A stretch of DNA of 64,000 bases from Muricomes sp049840515 (GTDB taxonomy: Bacteria; Bacillota; Clostridia; Lachnospirales; Lachnospiraceae), in assembly GCA_049840515.1 (NCBI GenBank), contig JASGKW010000003.1, forward strand, positions 62,001 to 126,000. Reading direction: 5' to 3'. The notes beneath the pieces are model-generated. The model saw only the letters and a program-made list of their open reading frames with translations, did no database searches and was not told the DNA's origin. The first letter of the stretch is position 1. Every line of letters begins with the position of its first letter. Shown here piece after piece: positions 44,426 to 54,329 of the stretch. Both the position numbers and the translations under genes were made by a program.

Positions 44426-45136
44426 TTACTTTAACCAAGAGCTTCGCTTTGCCATCAGCAAAGCTTTGAAAATATCTAAATCTTCTACCGTTGTCAATTT
44501 GATATTTTTTTCTGAACCGGCAGAAAAATAAACTTGATTTCCCATCTCAAGCATAAGTGTACAGGAAGCAACAGAGTTCGTGATTCCTGCCTCAAGTGCT
44601 CTGCGGTGTAAATCACAAATTTCCCCAATTTTAAAACCTTGAGGTGTTTGTGTTCTCTTCAGATTATCCCGTGGATAACTTCCCGTAGACACAATGCCAT
44701 CTTCTGTCTGCATCATCGCTTCTGCACAAGGAATAACAGTAATTGCATTGCCATACTTTCTTGTTTTTGCAATACAGTCTGTTATAATCTCTGAAGAGAC
44801 CATTGGGCGAATTGCATCATGTATTAGAACAACATCATCTCTGGAATAATATTTTTCCAACTCATAAATACCATTTCGAATCGAACCTTGTCCATTTTCT
44901 CCTCCCGGAACAATATGTTTTAGCTTCGTGATTCCAAATTGCTGTGCATATGCACTCAACATATTCTCCCAGCCCTCTATGCAAACTACAGCAATTATAT
45001 CAATTTCATCATGTTTCTGAAACGCTTCCATTGTATAGACAATAACCGGCTTTTCGTTCACAGTCAGAAACTGTTTAGGAATGTCCTGTTCCATACGCGC
45101 TCCAGATCCCCCAGCAATAAGTAAACCAATATTCAT
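44426..45136 (-). CDS. IspD/TarI-family cytidylyltransferase
   Basis: This 236-residue CTP-dependent nucleotidyltransferase has GGSGARMEQDIPKQFL at the N-terminus, VLIHDAIRPMVSS in the middle and RTQTPQGFKI, all shared by IspD (MEP pathway) and TarI (ribitol-5-phosphate). Position inside a capsule cluster, between LicD and an SDR, favours a TarI/Bcs1-type role making a CDP-alditol or similar donor rather than isoprenoid synthesis. Sequence alone does not separate the two. Confidence 0.82.
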   Translation of the reverse strand: MNIGLLIAGGSGARMEQDIPKQFLTVNEKPVIVYTMEAFQKHDEIDIIAVVCIEGWENMLSAYAQQFGITKLKHIVPGGENGQGSIRNGIYELEKYYSRDDVVLIHDAIRPMVSSEIITDCIAKTRKYGNAITVIPCAEAMMQTEDGIVSTGSYPRDNLKRTQTPQGFKIGEICDLHRRALEAGITNSVASCTLMLEMGNQVYFSAGSEKNIKLTTVEDLDIFKALLMAKRSSWLK

Positions 45137-45155
45137 AACTCAAATTCCTCCTACT

Positions 45156-45971
45156 TTATTCTTCTATGGAATATGCTTTCATGTTATGGTGAGACACTCT
45201 TTTGCTTCTATCCGGTGGAGTCATATAGTCTCCATAAAGATTTGAGAGATAAATATCATATCCAGTTGGTACAGCAAGCTTTTTGCTTTCAAACGGAATA
45301 TACATGACCTCTTCAAACGCCTTTTTGGGAAAGCGCTCTCTCCACATATAATTTTGTAACAATGTAGCGCCTACATAATTATAATCATCATATTTTCTTT
45401 TTCGGGCAATCTTATCAATCCTTTTACAGATTCTATTGCCTCCAATCCACACTGCAAACTTTCTAATAAATTGTTTTATCCATTTATATTTTTCATCTGG
45501 TCTAAACTTTTTTTTGCTTGTCTCACGTAATAATATCCATAGCAGATGAATATGCCTATAGTGTAGCTTCGTTAATATCATACTATCCGGCAATCCATCC
45601 ATTGGAAATATATCAACACCTATTCCGCCTTTTTTCTCCTCATGATAAATATTTTCTATCTGTGTTGTCTTATCATATATGTACGCAAAAGGGCAGTCCC
45701 AGTCATCCTTATTATATAAAGAACATAGTCCATATCTTCCGCCCTCCTCTTCCTTTAACAACTTCATCAGCCTCATGTAATCATCTCTTGGTAACATGAT
45801 ATCTGCATCATCATCCCATGGTATAAAACCTTTTTCACGAACTGCACCCAACATAGTTCCACCAGAAAGATAATAAGTGATTCCATTTTTTCTACATATA
45901 TCATCAAGATAAATGAGTGTATCTAATATTCTTCCATGGATTTCTTCCATAGATAACTCAGACTTATTCAT
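45156..45971 (-). CDS. licD: LicD-family phosphotransferase
   Basis: LicD proteins transfer phosphocholine, ribitol phosphate or related groups from a CDP donor to a sugar. From ATG 45971 (GGAGG seven bases upstream) this one has 271 residues. The family signature is clear: YYLSGGTMLGAVREKGFIPWDDDADIMLP is the conserved nucleotidyltransferase block (given here as separate parts: SGGTMLGAVR, FIPWDDDADIML), then VDIFPMDGLPD. The aspartates of DDDAD bind metal. Both a CDP-choline source (lic genes) and a possible CDP-alditol source (the adjacent TarI-like gene) exist, so the donor is open. Confidence 0.88.
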   Translation of the reverse strand: MNKSELSMEEIHGRILDTLIYLDDICRKNGITYYLSGGTMLGAVREKGFIPWDDDADIMLPRDDYMRLMKLLKEEEGGRYGLCSLYNKDDWDCPFAYIYDKTTQIENIYHEEKKGGIGVDIFPMDGLPDSMILTKLHYRHIHLLWILLRETSKKKFRPDEKYKWIKQFIRKFAVWIGGNRICKRIDKIARKRKYDDYNYVGATLLQNYMWRERFPKKAFEEVMYIPFESKKLAVPTGYDIYLSNLYGDYMTPPDRSKRVSHHNMKAYSIEE

Positions 45972-45986
45972 ATACATCCTCCACAC

Positions 45987-47384
45987 TTAATAGGGATATT
46001 TCTTATATTCATCGCCTATCCATTTATAATATTTTTCTTTTGAGATTTCTCTCACTTCACCTTCCTTAAGTTTTTGTTCAGATGCAGATAAAGACTTTAT
46101 CTGCCAACCATCCTGTTGCTTTGTCAAGGTATAGCCACTCACATAATACTTCCCATTAAACTTATAGAATGTCACATACTGTTCTTCTGAACTTGCCTTA
46201 TTATCTGCAACTTTCAAAATCCCCTTAATATATACATAGCGAAAAGGATATGGATTCAGTTTACCTAACATCCCTGGCACTGTTTCATTCAAGTCTTCCA
46301 ACGTTTTCTCTCCTTGAAAAAAAGGTACTCCTAAAATCCCATAATAAAAACAGGAAACCTGTTTCGCATAATCTGCCTGTAAATTTATTTCCTTAGAAGT
46401 TACTGTATCCAACTCTTGATTTTCTTTTTCAAAATAACTCAAAGCCTTTATTGTATCCTTTTTCTGTAATGCTAATATAAAATGCTCTATTGTATCTTGT
46501 TGCTCTTTACCATAAGACGCGCCTATAATAAAATAATTCGGAGGGAGAATCTCATTTTCCGGATGTTCGATATCTTCTATTTGTTCTGTTTCTGCCTCAT
46601 CCCCATCCTCCAAATTTTTTCTATTTAATTTTTCAATAAACTTTGTAACACTTATTTTACCAATAACGGTATTAAACTCCTCTGGGTTCGTTTCTTTTAT
46701 GAACCGCTCTCTCTGCATATCTGCCATTTCTATACCAAAATCGAATATTTTCCAATATTCATAGTATTTTGTTACAGTAAAACTAATCATATAATAATTG
46801 GGGCCAGCTTGTAATAAAGCCCCCATCTGAATTCCTCTACTAGCTCCCCACTTATTGTAAAGCCTCGTTGTTTGAAAGAGTGTCTCAGAATCTAATTGAT
46901 TTTCAGGATATAAAATCCCCACTTTCTTCAATTTCAGAGTGCCTAAATTGTCCATCCTTTTTTGAAACTCGTCATATTGTTCTGTATAATATCTTGCCAG
47001 AATTGTTGAATTAAGTGGACGATACTCCTCATAATTATAAGATGGAAGCAATACCATATTATATCCAAATCTCCCCTTCTTGTCTAATATATCGGAAAAT
47101 GGATAACTATACATATTCTCATCAATAGCACATGCCCTTAACATTAAATCTAAATCTTTATTTTTCAGAGATGCTATCGTATACTCTATTAAATCTTCTG
47201 GATTTCGGAATTGACCTATCGTTGCTTCTCTTGAAAGCTCTTCAGGAACAACCGTCCATTGTCCCTGTGGTCTTTCAGACCAATATTTTTGAATAACAAG
47301 ACCTCCCATCAATGCAGCAATAAGCATAAGTCCAATCAAAATAGGATACTTTTTAACATATTTATATGGTTTATATTTTCCCAT
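45987..47384 (-). CDS. Unrecognised membrane-anchored protein with two NTF2-like halves
   Basis: I do not recognise the family. The 465-residue product has a basic N-terminus, one membrane anchor (about 13-33, YPILIGLMLIAALMGGLV) and an extracytoplasmic remainder. Two regions look alike in layout: about 58-250 (DLIEYTIASLKNKDLDLMLR) and about 305-455 (DTIEHFILALQKKDTIKALSYF). Each starts with a helix and a KD pair and ends in strands, which suggests NTF2-like domains. An acidic linker (EDGDEAETEQIED, about 276-288) joins them. It sits between Wzy and LicD, so a role in assembly or attachment of the polymer is inferred. Confidence 0.7.
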   Translation of the reverse strand: MGKYKPYKYVKKYPILIGLMLIAALMGGLVIQKYWSERPQGQWTVVPEELSREATIGQFRNPEDLIEYTIASLKNKDLDLMLRACAIDENMYSYPFSDILDKKGRFGYNMVLLPSYNYEEYRPLNSTILARYYTEQYDEFQKRMDNLGTLKLKKVGILYPENQLDSETLFQTTRLYNKWGASRGIQMGALLQAGPNYYMISFTVTKYYEYWKIFDFGIEMADMQRERFIKETNPEEFNTVIGKISVTKFIEKLNRKNLEDGDEAETEQIEDIEHPENEILPPNYFIIGASYGKEQQDTIEHFILALQKKDTIKALSYFEKENQELDTVTSKEINLQADYAKQVSCFYYGILGVPFFQGEKTLEDLNETVPGMLGKLNPYPFRYVYIKGILKVADNKASSEEQYVTFYKFNGKYYVSGYTLTKQQDGWQIKSLSASEQKLKEGEVREISKEKYYKWIGDEYKKYPY

Positions 47385-48606
47385 GCTGCTTCCCTTTTCT
47401 TATCATATTTTTTATCATTGGTTTTATCCCCTGACTCACCTGCACATTCTTTCCAAGGTATGCCAAAGTCCCACTCAGTAAAAAATTATAACTAACATTC
47501 ATCATATGATGCTCTACCATACACTGCAAAGACATGAGGGCAATAATCCATAATAGCGTCCAATCTCTTTCTTTTCTGGCTCGAAAACTCATAACTAAAA
47601 AAAGTAACAATATAATCCCCAGAACCAAAATACCATATTGCAACAATACAAATAAATATGAACTATCTAAAAAGAAATAATTTTTAGGTTGAGCATTACT
47701 ATTACCACTTCCAATCATGGGGATTCCCTGACCAAAAATGGAAAGTCCATATAAATCAATCCCTCTTTTTCCCAGCATAAGACGATTAGTTAATACTCTG
47801 TTCAAAAGTAAAATCAATTCATTATTTGAAGAATATAAACGGGTCAGTACTATCATCAATATAGCAGCCAAAGTGGTCGATAAACATAAAAATATTGAAA
47901 ATATTGGAGCCATATTATAATCTTTTTGCTTCTTTATTGCCTTATCATGCCGTATCTTATTATATGCCATAATCCCTGCAGTCAAAAGAATACAAATAGT
48001 ATTTAGCTTGGCATCACAAAATACATACACACAAATCCCCACCATAGTGGTTGCTGCAATTTCCATGTATTTTATTTTTGCCCTTCTAAGATAGCAATAT
48101 GCAAGAATCAGATAAAAGACATATGCAGAAAAATCTGTTGGATAAACAATGCCAAACGAAATCCTTGTTCGCCGTCCTTCTTGATGTAAAATAAAATTCT
48201 CTATTTTTCCTGTTAATGCAGATGCCATTGTATAAAATAAAAGAACCCCACAAGTAATCACATATACTTTCACTATTTTTCGAAAAGAAATTCCTCTACA
48301 CCCTACAATTAACAGAACTGCATCACTTAATTCCTGATAACCATTATGTTTCCATGCTATTAGCAACACAATAGCAGTCAACGCTCCCAATATGACGTTT
48401 ATATAATCGCTGTCTTCGTCTACTACTGCTTTCACGACAATAGTGACAATTAAAAAAATTCTGAGGTTCTCATAAAAATACTGTGGCCAGTCAATTACAA
48501 ATGTTGTTGAATGCAAAAAATAGTATGAAATCATCAATACAAATAAGAGAAGATATAAATTTTCCACAAATTCTCCTATATTTTTTTTATTTATTGCTTG
48601 TATCAT
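47371..48606 (-). CDS. O-antigen/capsule polymerase (Wzy-like)
   Basis: From ATG 48606 (AAAGGAGAAG upstream) this 411-residue protein has about 11 predicted helices and a large loop, as in Wzy polymerases that join lipid-linked repeat units outside the membrane. Landmarks include RRTRISFGIVYPTDFSAY and GLSIFGQGIPMIGSG in the periplasmic-type loop regions, resembling Wzy families of Gram-positive capsules. It overlaps the next gene by 14 bp. It is intact, unlike the second Wzy at 57.5-58.9 kb. Confidence 0.8.
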   Translation of the reverse strand: MIQAINKKNIGEFVENLYLLLFVLMISYYFLHSTTFVIDWPQYFYENLRIFLIVTIVVKAVVDEDSDYINVILGALTAIVLLIAWKHNGYQELSDAVLLIVGCRGISFRKIVKVYVITCGVLLFYTMASALTGKIENFILHQEGRRTRISFGIVYPTDFSAYVFYLILAYCYLRRAKIKYMEIAATTMVGICVYVFCDAKLNTICILLTAGIMAYNKIRHDKAIKKQKDYNMAPIFSIFLCLSTTLAAILMIVLTRLYSSNNELILLLNRVLTNRLMLGKRGIDLYGLSIFGQGIPMIGSGNSNAQPKNYFFLDSSYLFVLLQYGILVLGIILLLFLVMSFRARKERDWTLLWIIALMSLQCMVEHHMMNVSYNFLLSGTLAYLGKNVQVSQGIKPMIKNMIRKGKQHGKI

Positions 48607-48652
48607 AACTCTTCTCCTTTTTAATAAAAATATTATCAAATCGTGAGGATAA

Positions 48653-50015
48653 TTAATACACACGCCTTATTTCTTCATATAGTTCTACCATCTCTTTAGT
48701 ATGCATGTCCATTGTTTTTATTGTTTGATTATTCACAATATATTCATTCATCCCTCTTAAACACTGTATAGGGGAATCCAATACTTTTCTAATTTCTGCT
48801 TTCAAAGAATTAGCATCCGGTGATACAATAATACCGGTCTTTCCTCTGTCTATGATATCTTTTGCCCCAACTCTTTCACTTAATAAAACCGGCACTCCAT
48901 AACTAAGTGCCTCTAACACAACAAATCCAAATGTCTCATTCCAACAGCTTGGTACTATAACCATATCTGTATAATCCATAATTTGTTTCAATTCCTCATG
49001 CTTATAGCGCGGATGGGTGAATAAATATCTTTCACTTTTTGCGCTATTTCCATAGGAATGTAATTCAAAATTGCGATACCCCTCTTCCCATAAACCATCC
49101 AAAGCCTGTCGTAAAATACCATATCCTTTTATTGAACTGGGTGCCGCAAGAAATGCCAGCCTGATATTATTTGATATGTCTTTTAAATGCTTATGATTCA
49201 AAATATCTTTATTAGAAATGTCAATAACTTTTCCCGCCACAGAGCCTATATACTTTCTATACACAGATTCTGTAACAGTACTATTATAATGCATCATATC
49301 TATCATTCGGAACATACTAATATAGTAATCACGCAGTTTTTGATATCCTGCCTTCTTTCCCTCATCATTTATGACAGTCTTATCCTCCACTTGTATTACA
49401 TTCTCTTCAAAGAAAGTCATACGGTGATTCTGTCTCATTTTTTTTACAAAAGATGTATTCTTCATCATGCGGTAAAGCGATGATTGCATCAACCTTATTT
49501 TGAAAATAGGTAAAGCTCTCATATTACAGGCAATGCATTCTCCACATTCATTATCATTCATGCAAATCTCACTACCACGATGGAAAGTTACTTTAGGACA
49601 TAAACCATAATAGTCATGTGTCGTATAAACCATGTGTATTTGTAACTGCTTTGCAGCTTTTAAAAACTCTCTATGGATTCCCATGAATGTGTGAAAATGT
49701 ATGATATCCGGTTTTTCTTTTTTAGAAAAGATATATATACATCTAAATCTCCAATCTCCATAAATTCTTTCGTTTTACATATGCCTTCATCCAATGCCAC
49801 TGGAAGAGGATGGACTAATTCATAACTTTTTATTCCTCCCTCCAGTTCTTTGGATTTTATTTTTATTCTTCCTTTCCCAGGCCCATACTCCCTGGCCATA
49901 ACATTCCTACTTGGTGTCCATGTTCCTTTTGCTCTTGAAGCAAATCCATACAGTATTTAGTCATTCCACCACTTCTATATGGTGGAAAACCTAAAGAATA
50001 ATGCAATATTCGCAT
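48653..50015 (-). pseudogene. GT4-family glycosyltransferase, broken by two homopolymer frameshifts
   Basis: The start is ATG 50015 (MRILHYSLGFPPYRSGGMTKY, a GT4-type donor-loop start). The frame changes at 49880-49884, where GGG would need to be GGGG to read SMGPGKGRIKIKS, and again at 49718-49723, where an A run is one short (LKKEKPDIIHFHTFMGIHR). The remaining 340 residues are normal: THDYYGLCPKVTF, a four-Cys block (CMNDNECGECIAC) and the GT-B donor site VVPSCWNETFGFVVLEALSYGVPV. Joined, the gene gives about 454 residues. Both lesions are single bases in homopolymers, so a sequencing error is likely. Confidence 0.8.
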
Positions 50016-50024
50016 AATAAATTC

Positions 50025-51206
50025 CTACTCTTCTCCCCCCGAGGTAAATAAGTGTTCATACTGCTGAACAATGTAGTCCCAACTATATACCTCCCTAATT
50101 CTTTTCTTTGCCTTGTCCGACAATTTCTTACGTTCACTGTCATCCAATATTTCAGCCGTTTCCATTATATTGCATAAACTTCTATTACTCTTTGACCAAT
50201 ATAATGCACTGTCTTCTCCTACTTCTCGATTGAATCCCACATCCAGAAGCAAATTTAATTCCGTACTTCCTAATGCTTCTAATAAACTTGGATTGGTTCC
50301 ACCCACTTCATGGCCATGTAAATACGCAAATGCATTCTCGCGTAACTTTTTTAGCAGCTCCTGGTCATATACCGTTCCTACAAATTTAATTCGTTCATCT
50401 TTGTTAAAACCAGTTCTTTCGAGTAATTTTTTATAAAATTTTTGATTGTCTATCTTTGTAATAATTATAAAGTCTTTTTTGGTTTTAGAAAGCATAAATT
50501 CCCGAATCATGGTTTCATAATTATTCTCCGGAACAAACCTACCCACAACCATGTAATATTCGCCTGGTCTTACACCTTTTTCTTTATACCAATTTTCTAT
50601 TTTTTTATCATTATCACCCAAAACAGACGGAATCGTCTCCGAACCATATGCGATATAAGTTGTTTTAGGCTGATACTTTGCATAACTTTTTTGAATATAT
50701 TTCTCAATATTTTTACTGTCACAAATAACAAGATGAGCGTGTTTCACCATCAATCTTTCTGAAATTTTCCAGTATTTTTTAACAGGCCAACTCCATTTAT
50801 CCCGTTTCCACTCATGTCCATCTGGATTAATATATAATTTCCCGTCTAATTGCTCAACTTGTTTTCTAAAATAACCAAAAAACGGACCAATCCTACAGGC
50901 CAAAACGTAAATGACTGGCTGCTCAATCTTATGTTTCTTAATATAATGCAAGCAATATTGCATAGCTTGTACATCATAGGCAATAGCTTTTGCAGGGCCA
51001 ATATTCATCTGCTTTATGTTAAAGCATTCGGCCCCATTATGCTGAAAAGTTTTTTGCTCATATTCTTTAGAAGACTTTAAGCAGGCAACCTGATATTTAA
51101 TATTGTTACTCTTCTGGTATTGGGTCAATCTTTCCAAAAAAGATTCATATCCTCCATATCGTGCTGGAATCCCTTTAGAACCTATAATAAATACATGTTG
51201 CCTCAT
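50025..51206 (-). CDS. DUF1972 glycosyltransferase (rhamnosyltransferase-like)
   Basis: This 393-residue GT4-like enzyme carries the DUF1972 N-terminus FIIGSKGIPARYGGYESFLE, which is typical of beta-1,4-rhamnosyltransferases and related second-step capsule transferases (Cps2T/RgpA-like). Later motifs are INPDGHEWKRDKWSWPVK, MVVGRFVPENNYETMI and AYLHGHEVGGTNPSLLEALG. It is adjacent to the initiating sugar transferase and so a good candidate for adding the second sugar. The sugar added is inferred. Confidence 0.85.
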   Translation of the reverse strand: MRQHVFIIGSKGIPARYGGYESFLERLTQYQKSNNIKYQVACLKSSKEYEQKTFQHNGAECFNIKQMNIGPAKAIAYDVQAMQYCLHYIKKHKIEQPVIYVLACRIGPFFGYFRKQVEQLDGKLYINPDGHEWKRDKWSWPVKKYWKISERLMVKHAHLVICDSKNIEKYIQKSYAKYQPKTTYIAYGSETIPSVLGDNDKKIENWYKEKGVRPGEYYMVVGRFVPENNYETMIREFMLSKTKKDFIIITKIDNQKFYKKLLERTGFNKDERIKFVGTVYDQELLKKLRENAFAYLHGHEVGGTNPSLLEALGSTELNLLLDVGFNREVGEDSALYWSKSNRSLCNIMETAEILDDSERKKLSDKAKKRIREVYSWDYIVQQYEHLFTSGGEE

Positions 51207-52637
51207 CTATACTGCCCCTTCCCGCTTAAATACAACTCCAATTGTCTTAAATAAAATCTTTAAGTCCAGCCCAAAACTCCACTCTTCAATGTACTTTGTA
51301 TCTAGCTTCACGACCTCGTCAAAATCTGTGATTTTACTCCGCCCACATACCTGCCACATTCCCGTAAGTCCCGGTTTGATTGCCAGTCTCTTTCTATGAT
51401 ATAACTCATACTTTTCCCATTCATCAACTGTCGGCGGCCGCGTTCCTACAAGGCTCATCTCACCTTTAAGTACATTCCAGAACTGCGGGAACTCATCCAG
51501 GGATGTATTCCTAATGAAATGCCCAATTCCCTTAATAATTCTGGGATCATTATCCATTTTAAACATGAATCCATCTTTGATATTATTCTTTTTCATAAGT
51601 TCCTTTTTCCGCTCTTCAGCATCCATATACATGCTGCGGAATTTATAAATCCTAAAGCGTTTCCCACCTTTTCCAACTCTCTCCTGAGCGAAAAGAAGTG
51701 TCCCCGGAGACTTAATATAAATAGCAGGCATAACAAAAATAGAAATAATTCCAGTCAAAATAACACCAACAAACCCTCCGACAATGTCAAGTAATCTTTT
51801 GGCAAAAAGTTGTCCATTTGTTACGAGATTTATACTACTTGTTAACACTGTGTATCCAGCCATTTCTTCCACCATTTGATTTTGACGGAGCAATTCACTC
51901 TGCTCAGCCAATCTTTGGTGCACTGTGATTCCCATTTCTTTACAGCGTTCAATCAATGTTGCACAATGATATTGACTGCATAATTCATCAAAGAATACCT
52001 CATCAACCCAATTTCGGCATACATATTCTATCATTGTGTATTCATTAGCAACAACCGGAATATTCTCAAAAAATGGTTGGTTTTCACCATGATTTTTTTG
52101 ATTAAGCATTACAATCCCTGTAATTTCATATTCCCCAAAATTATTCTCTTTGACAGTTTTTATAACTTCCCCTGCCGTCTCTTCTTTAGTCACAATTAAC
52201 AAAGAGTTCTTGGGATTCTTCCATACCGATTTTGTCCGGAGAAAGTGTTTCCAAAGTATTCTAATTATATAACAAATAACAATACTGGCTCCCCATGTCA
52301 AAACATAGACAATCCTTGAGTATTCACCTCCACGCTGCATCAGATAAAGATATGCACTTAACAATATAATTACAAACGTTACATGCCCTATAACCTCTTT
52401 TGCCTCTTGCCAATATCCTCGCTTCAGAATGCCGCTGTACCCTTCGCCGAAAAATATAACAACCAGATGGATAAACACCAGCATTAGCGCTGCATTTTGG
52501 TATAAATTCAAATTGTAAACATTATCCCAGCCATGTCGAGTAATATAAGCAATAACAAATGATAATTCCATGCACAGACAATCTAATATTGTAAAATCTA
52601 GATGCTTGACCCAGCTACTTACTCTCTTTCGGTACAT
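51207..52637 (-). CDS. Initiating sugar phosphotransferase (WbaP/CpsE type)
   Basis: This polyprenyl-phosphate glycosylphosphotransferase starts repeat-unit synthesis by moving a sugar phosphate to undecaprenyl phosphate. From ATG 52637 it has 476 residues, with AAGGAG nine bases away; a GTG at 52643 adds two. Four or five N-terminal helices and a CoA-binding-like domain precede the catalytic C-terminus: KRLLDIVGGFVG, KFRIYKFRSM-type motif (FRIYKFRSMYMDAEER) and DEFPQFWNVLKGEMSLVGTRPP. A promoter stands directly upstream, making this the first gene of the downstream capsule unit. Confidence 0.9.
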   Translation of the reverse strand: MYRKRVSSWVKHLDFTILDCLCMELSFVIAYITRHGWDNVYNLNLYQNAALMLVFIHLVVIFFGEGYSGILKRGYWQEAKEVIGHVTFVIILLSAYLYLMQRGGEYSRIVYVLTWGASIVICYIIRILWKHFLRTKSVWKNPKNSLLIVTKEETAGEVIKTVKENNFGEYEITGIVMLNQKNHGENQPFFENIPVVANEYTMIEYVCRNWVDEVFFDELCSQYHCATLIERCKEMGITVHQRLAEQSELLRQNQMVEEMAGYTVLTSSINLVTNGQLFAKRLLDIVGGFVGVILTGIISIFVMPAIYIKSPGTLLFAQERVGKGGKRFRIYKFRSMYMDAEERKKELMKKNNIKDGFMFKMDNDPRIIKGIGHFIRNTSLDEFPQFWNVLKGEMSLVGTRPPTVDEWEKYELYHRKRLAIKPGLTGMWQVCGRSKITDFDEVVKLDTKYIEEWSFGLDLKILFKTIGVVFKREGAV

Positions 52638-52746
52638 TTCCACATTCTCCTTGTTCTTTATTACATATTTCTTATATGTTTTTCTCTATATATTCCACTC
52701 AATAATTGAAACAATATTTTTCAAATACATACACAAAAGTACTTTT

Positions 52747-52775
52747 AGTGTAGCACATTTATTAAATGTTTACAA
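52747..52775 (-). promoter_or_regulatory. Promoter of the downstream capsule unit, with a palindrome in its spacer
   Basis: On the minus strand TTGTAA (52770-52775), 17 bp and TACACT (52747-52752) with a TG extension form a strong promoter. The spacer holds a perfect 7-1-7 palindrome, ACATTTA-A-TAAATGT (52755-52769), a possible operator. It reads into the initiating sugar transferase gene about 110 bp away. Confidence 0.65.
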
Positions 52776-52870
52776 ATTCCTTTTTAATTTCACGACAATA
52801 TGCTCTATTCTTAACGTACTCAAATTGTATCTTGTTCAATCTACAGTAATACAGCAAAATCTACAGAGTA

Positions 52871-54322
52871 CTATTTTTTTATCTTTCTCATAATCATTTC
52901 TACAGTTTCCGTCACAAATGGTTCTCTCATCACAAGCAATGTTATTCCATATGCCCCAAAATATATAACTGCTGATACAGACAGCATGATAAATGCAGAA
53001 TCAATAATCAGATAATTCCGAACACCCCAAATAACAATTGTTGAAACAATCAATGCTCCTCCTATCTGTTTCCAATGAATATCTCCCCTCATTTTCCACA
53101 GCATCTCTCTCAAATAGATAACCTGTACAAGTGTAACCACAACTTCTGCAACCATAGTTCCAATAGCTGTGCCAATTGCCGCGTATCGCGGAATGAAAAT
53201 AGCATTTAATATTAAATTCACCACAGCTCCTATCACAACAGAAATAACGACTTTTTTCTCTCCCCCTGTAGGCACTAATACCTGTATTCCAAACACGTTA
53301 GATAATCCAATCATAATCGTAGTAGCTGTCATAATGCACATGGGTAACACTGCCCCCAAAAATTCTTTACCAGATAGTAACAGTATACTTTCCCTCGCAT
53401 AAAAAGTAAAGTATACCGTAAGGGGCAGCGACAGAAGTAACACAAAATTAACAGCCTTCGCTATTATCCTGCGAAATTCTGCTATCTTTCCTGTTTCAAT
53501 ATAAAAAGAAAGCCGTGGAAGTAATACGGCCCCCAAAGAGGTAACCAAACTAACTAAAACAGTTTTTACTTTTACAGCGGCAGAATAATATCCCACATCC
53601 ACCTTTGTTGCCATAAATCTAAGCATAACAGTATCCAGGCTGGTGTAAACCGTAGTTGCTACTGATAGGGAAAAAAACACCAATATCGGTCTTATGTGTT
53701 TTCTAAAATTATAATTTCCCACCGCTCTCAGAGAAATAAAACGTCGCAAGCGAATAAAGTTTAATAAATAGGAGCCTGCATTTGCCAATACTGTTATTCC
53801 ACCGTATATAACATAATCTTTTTTTGTGTGTACAAAGGCAAACATAAGGATAATGCTCAGTACTTTGAATACCATTGATGAAAATGTGATATAGGTATAT
53901 TGCTCCAAGGCAGAATACAGCCAGTTAGCACCAATAACATTCAGAAACATTGCTGCACTATATACAATCAGCAGCACCTTGTCTTCCTGAAACTCTTTTA
54001 TGGTGAATAACATTATTCCAAAAATAATATAGCAAATTATTAACATAATACTATTAATTATAAACAATTCATGCACTGTTCTCGAAAGTTCTTCTTTGTT
54101 TTCTCTTACTTTAGCACATGCACGGATACCATATGTAGGCACTCCAAGCATTGCAAACATTGTGAAATAGGAAATTACCGCTCCAGCAAACGCTACGCTT
54201 CCCGTTCCTGCGGGTTGTAATACCCTTGAGATGTAAGGAAACGTAATAAGCGGGAATACAAACTGTGACACTGTAAGTAGAAAATTCATGATAAAATTAA
54301 ACCTAACTGATTTTATTTTCAT
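52871..54322 (-). CDS. Oligosaccharide flippase (Wzx, MOP superfamily)
   Basis: This 483-residue membrane protein with 12-14 predicted helices flips lipid-linked repeat units to the outer face. The N-terminus FLLTVSQFVFPLITFPYISRVL and the following PAGTGSVAFAGAVISYF are typical of Wzx of Firmicutes capsules. It follows a GT2 gene by 7 bp and precedes the promoter gap at 52.75 kb, so it belongs to the upstream unit. It is the only Wzx seen in the window and may serve both units. Confidence 0.9.
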   Translation of the reverse strand: MKIKSVRFNFIMNFLLTVSQFVFPLITFPYISRVLQPAGTGSVAFAGAVISYFTMFAMLGVPTYGIRACAKVRENKEELSRTVHELFIINSIMLIICYIIFGIMLFTIKEFQEDKVLLIVYSAAMFLNVIGANWLYSALEQYTYITFSSMVFKVLSIILMFAFVHTKKDYVIYGGITVLANAGSYLLNFIRLRRFISLRAVGNYNFRKHIRPILVFFSLSVATTVYTSLDTVMLRFMATKVDVGYYSAAVKVKTVLVSLVTSLGAVLLPRLSFYIETGKIAEFRRIIAKAVNFVLLLSLPLTVYFTFYARESILLLSGKEFLGAVLPMCIMTATTIMIGLSNVFGIQVLVPTGGEKKVVISVVIGAVVNLILNAIFIPRYAAIGTAIGTMVAEVVVTLVQVIYLREMLWKMRGDIHWKQIGGALIVSTIVIWGVRNYLIIDSAFIMLSVSAVIYFGAYGITLLVMREPFVTETVEMIMRKIKK

Positions 54323-54329
54323 ATAACAC

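Noticed and set aside
44426..45136. Housekeeping ispD of the MEP isoprenoid pathway
   Set aside because: Not excluded by sequence, but the position between LicD and a sugar SDR in a capsule run makes a TarI-like role more likely.
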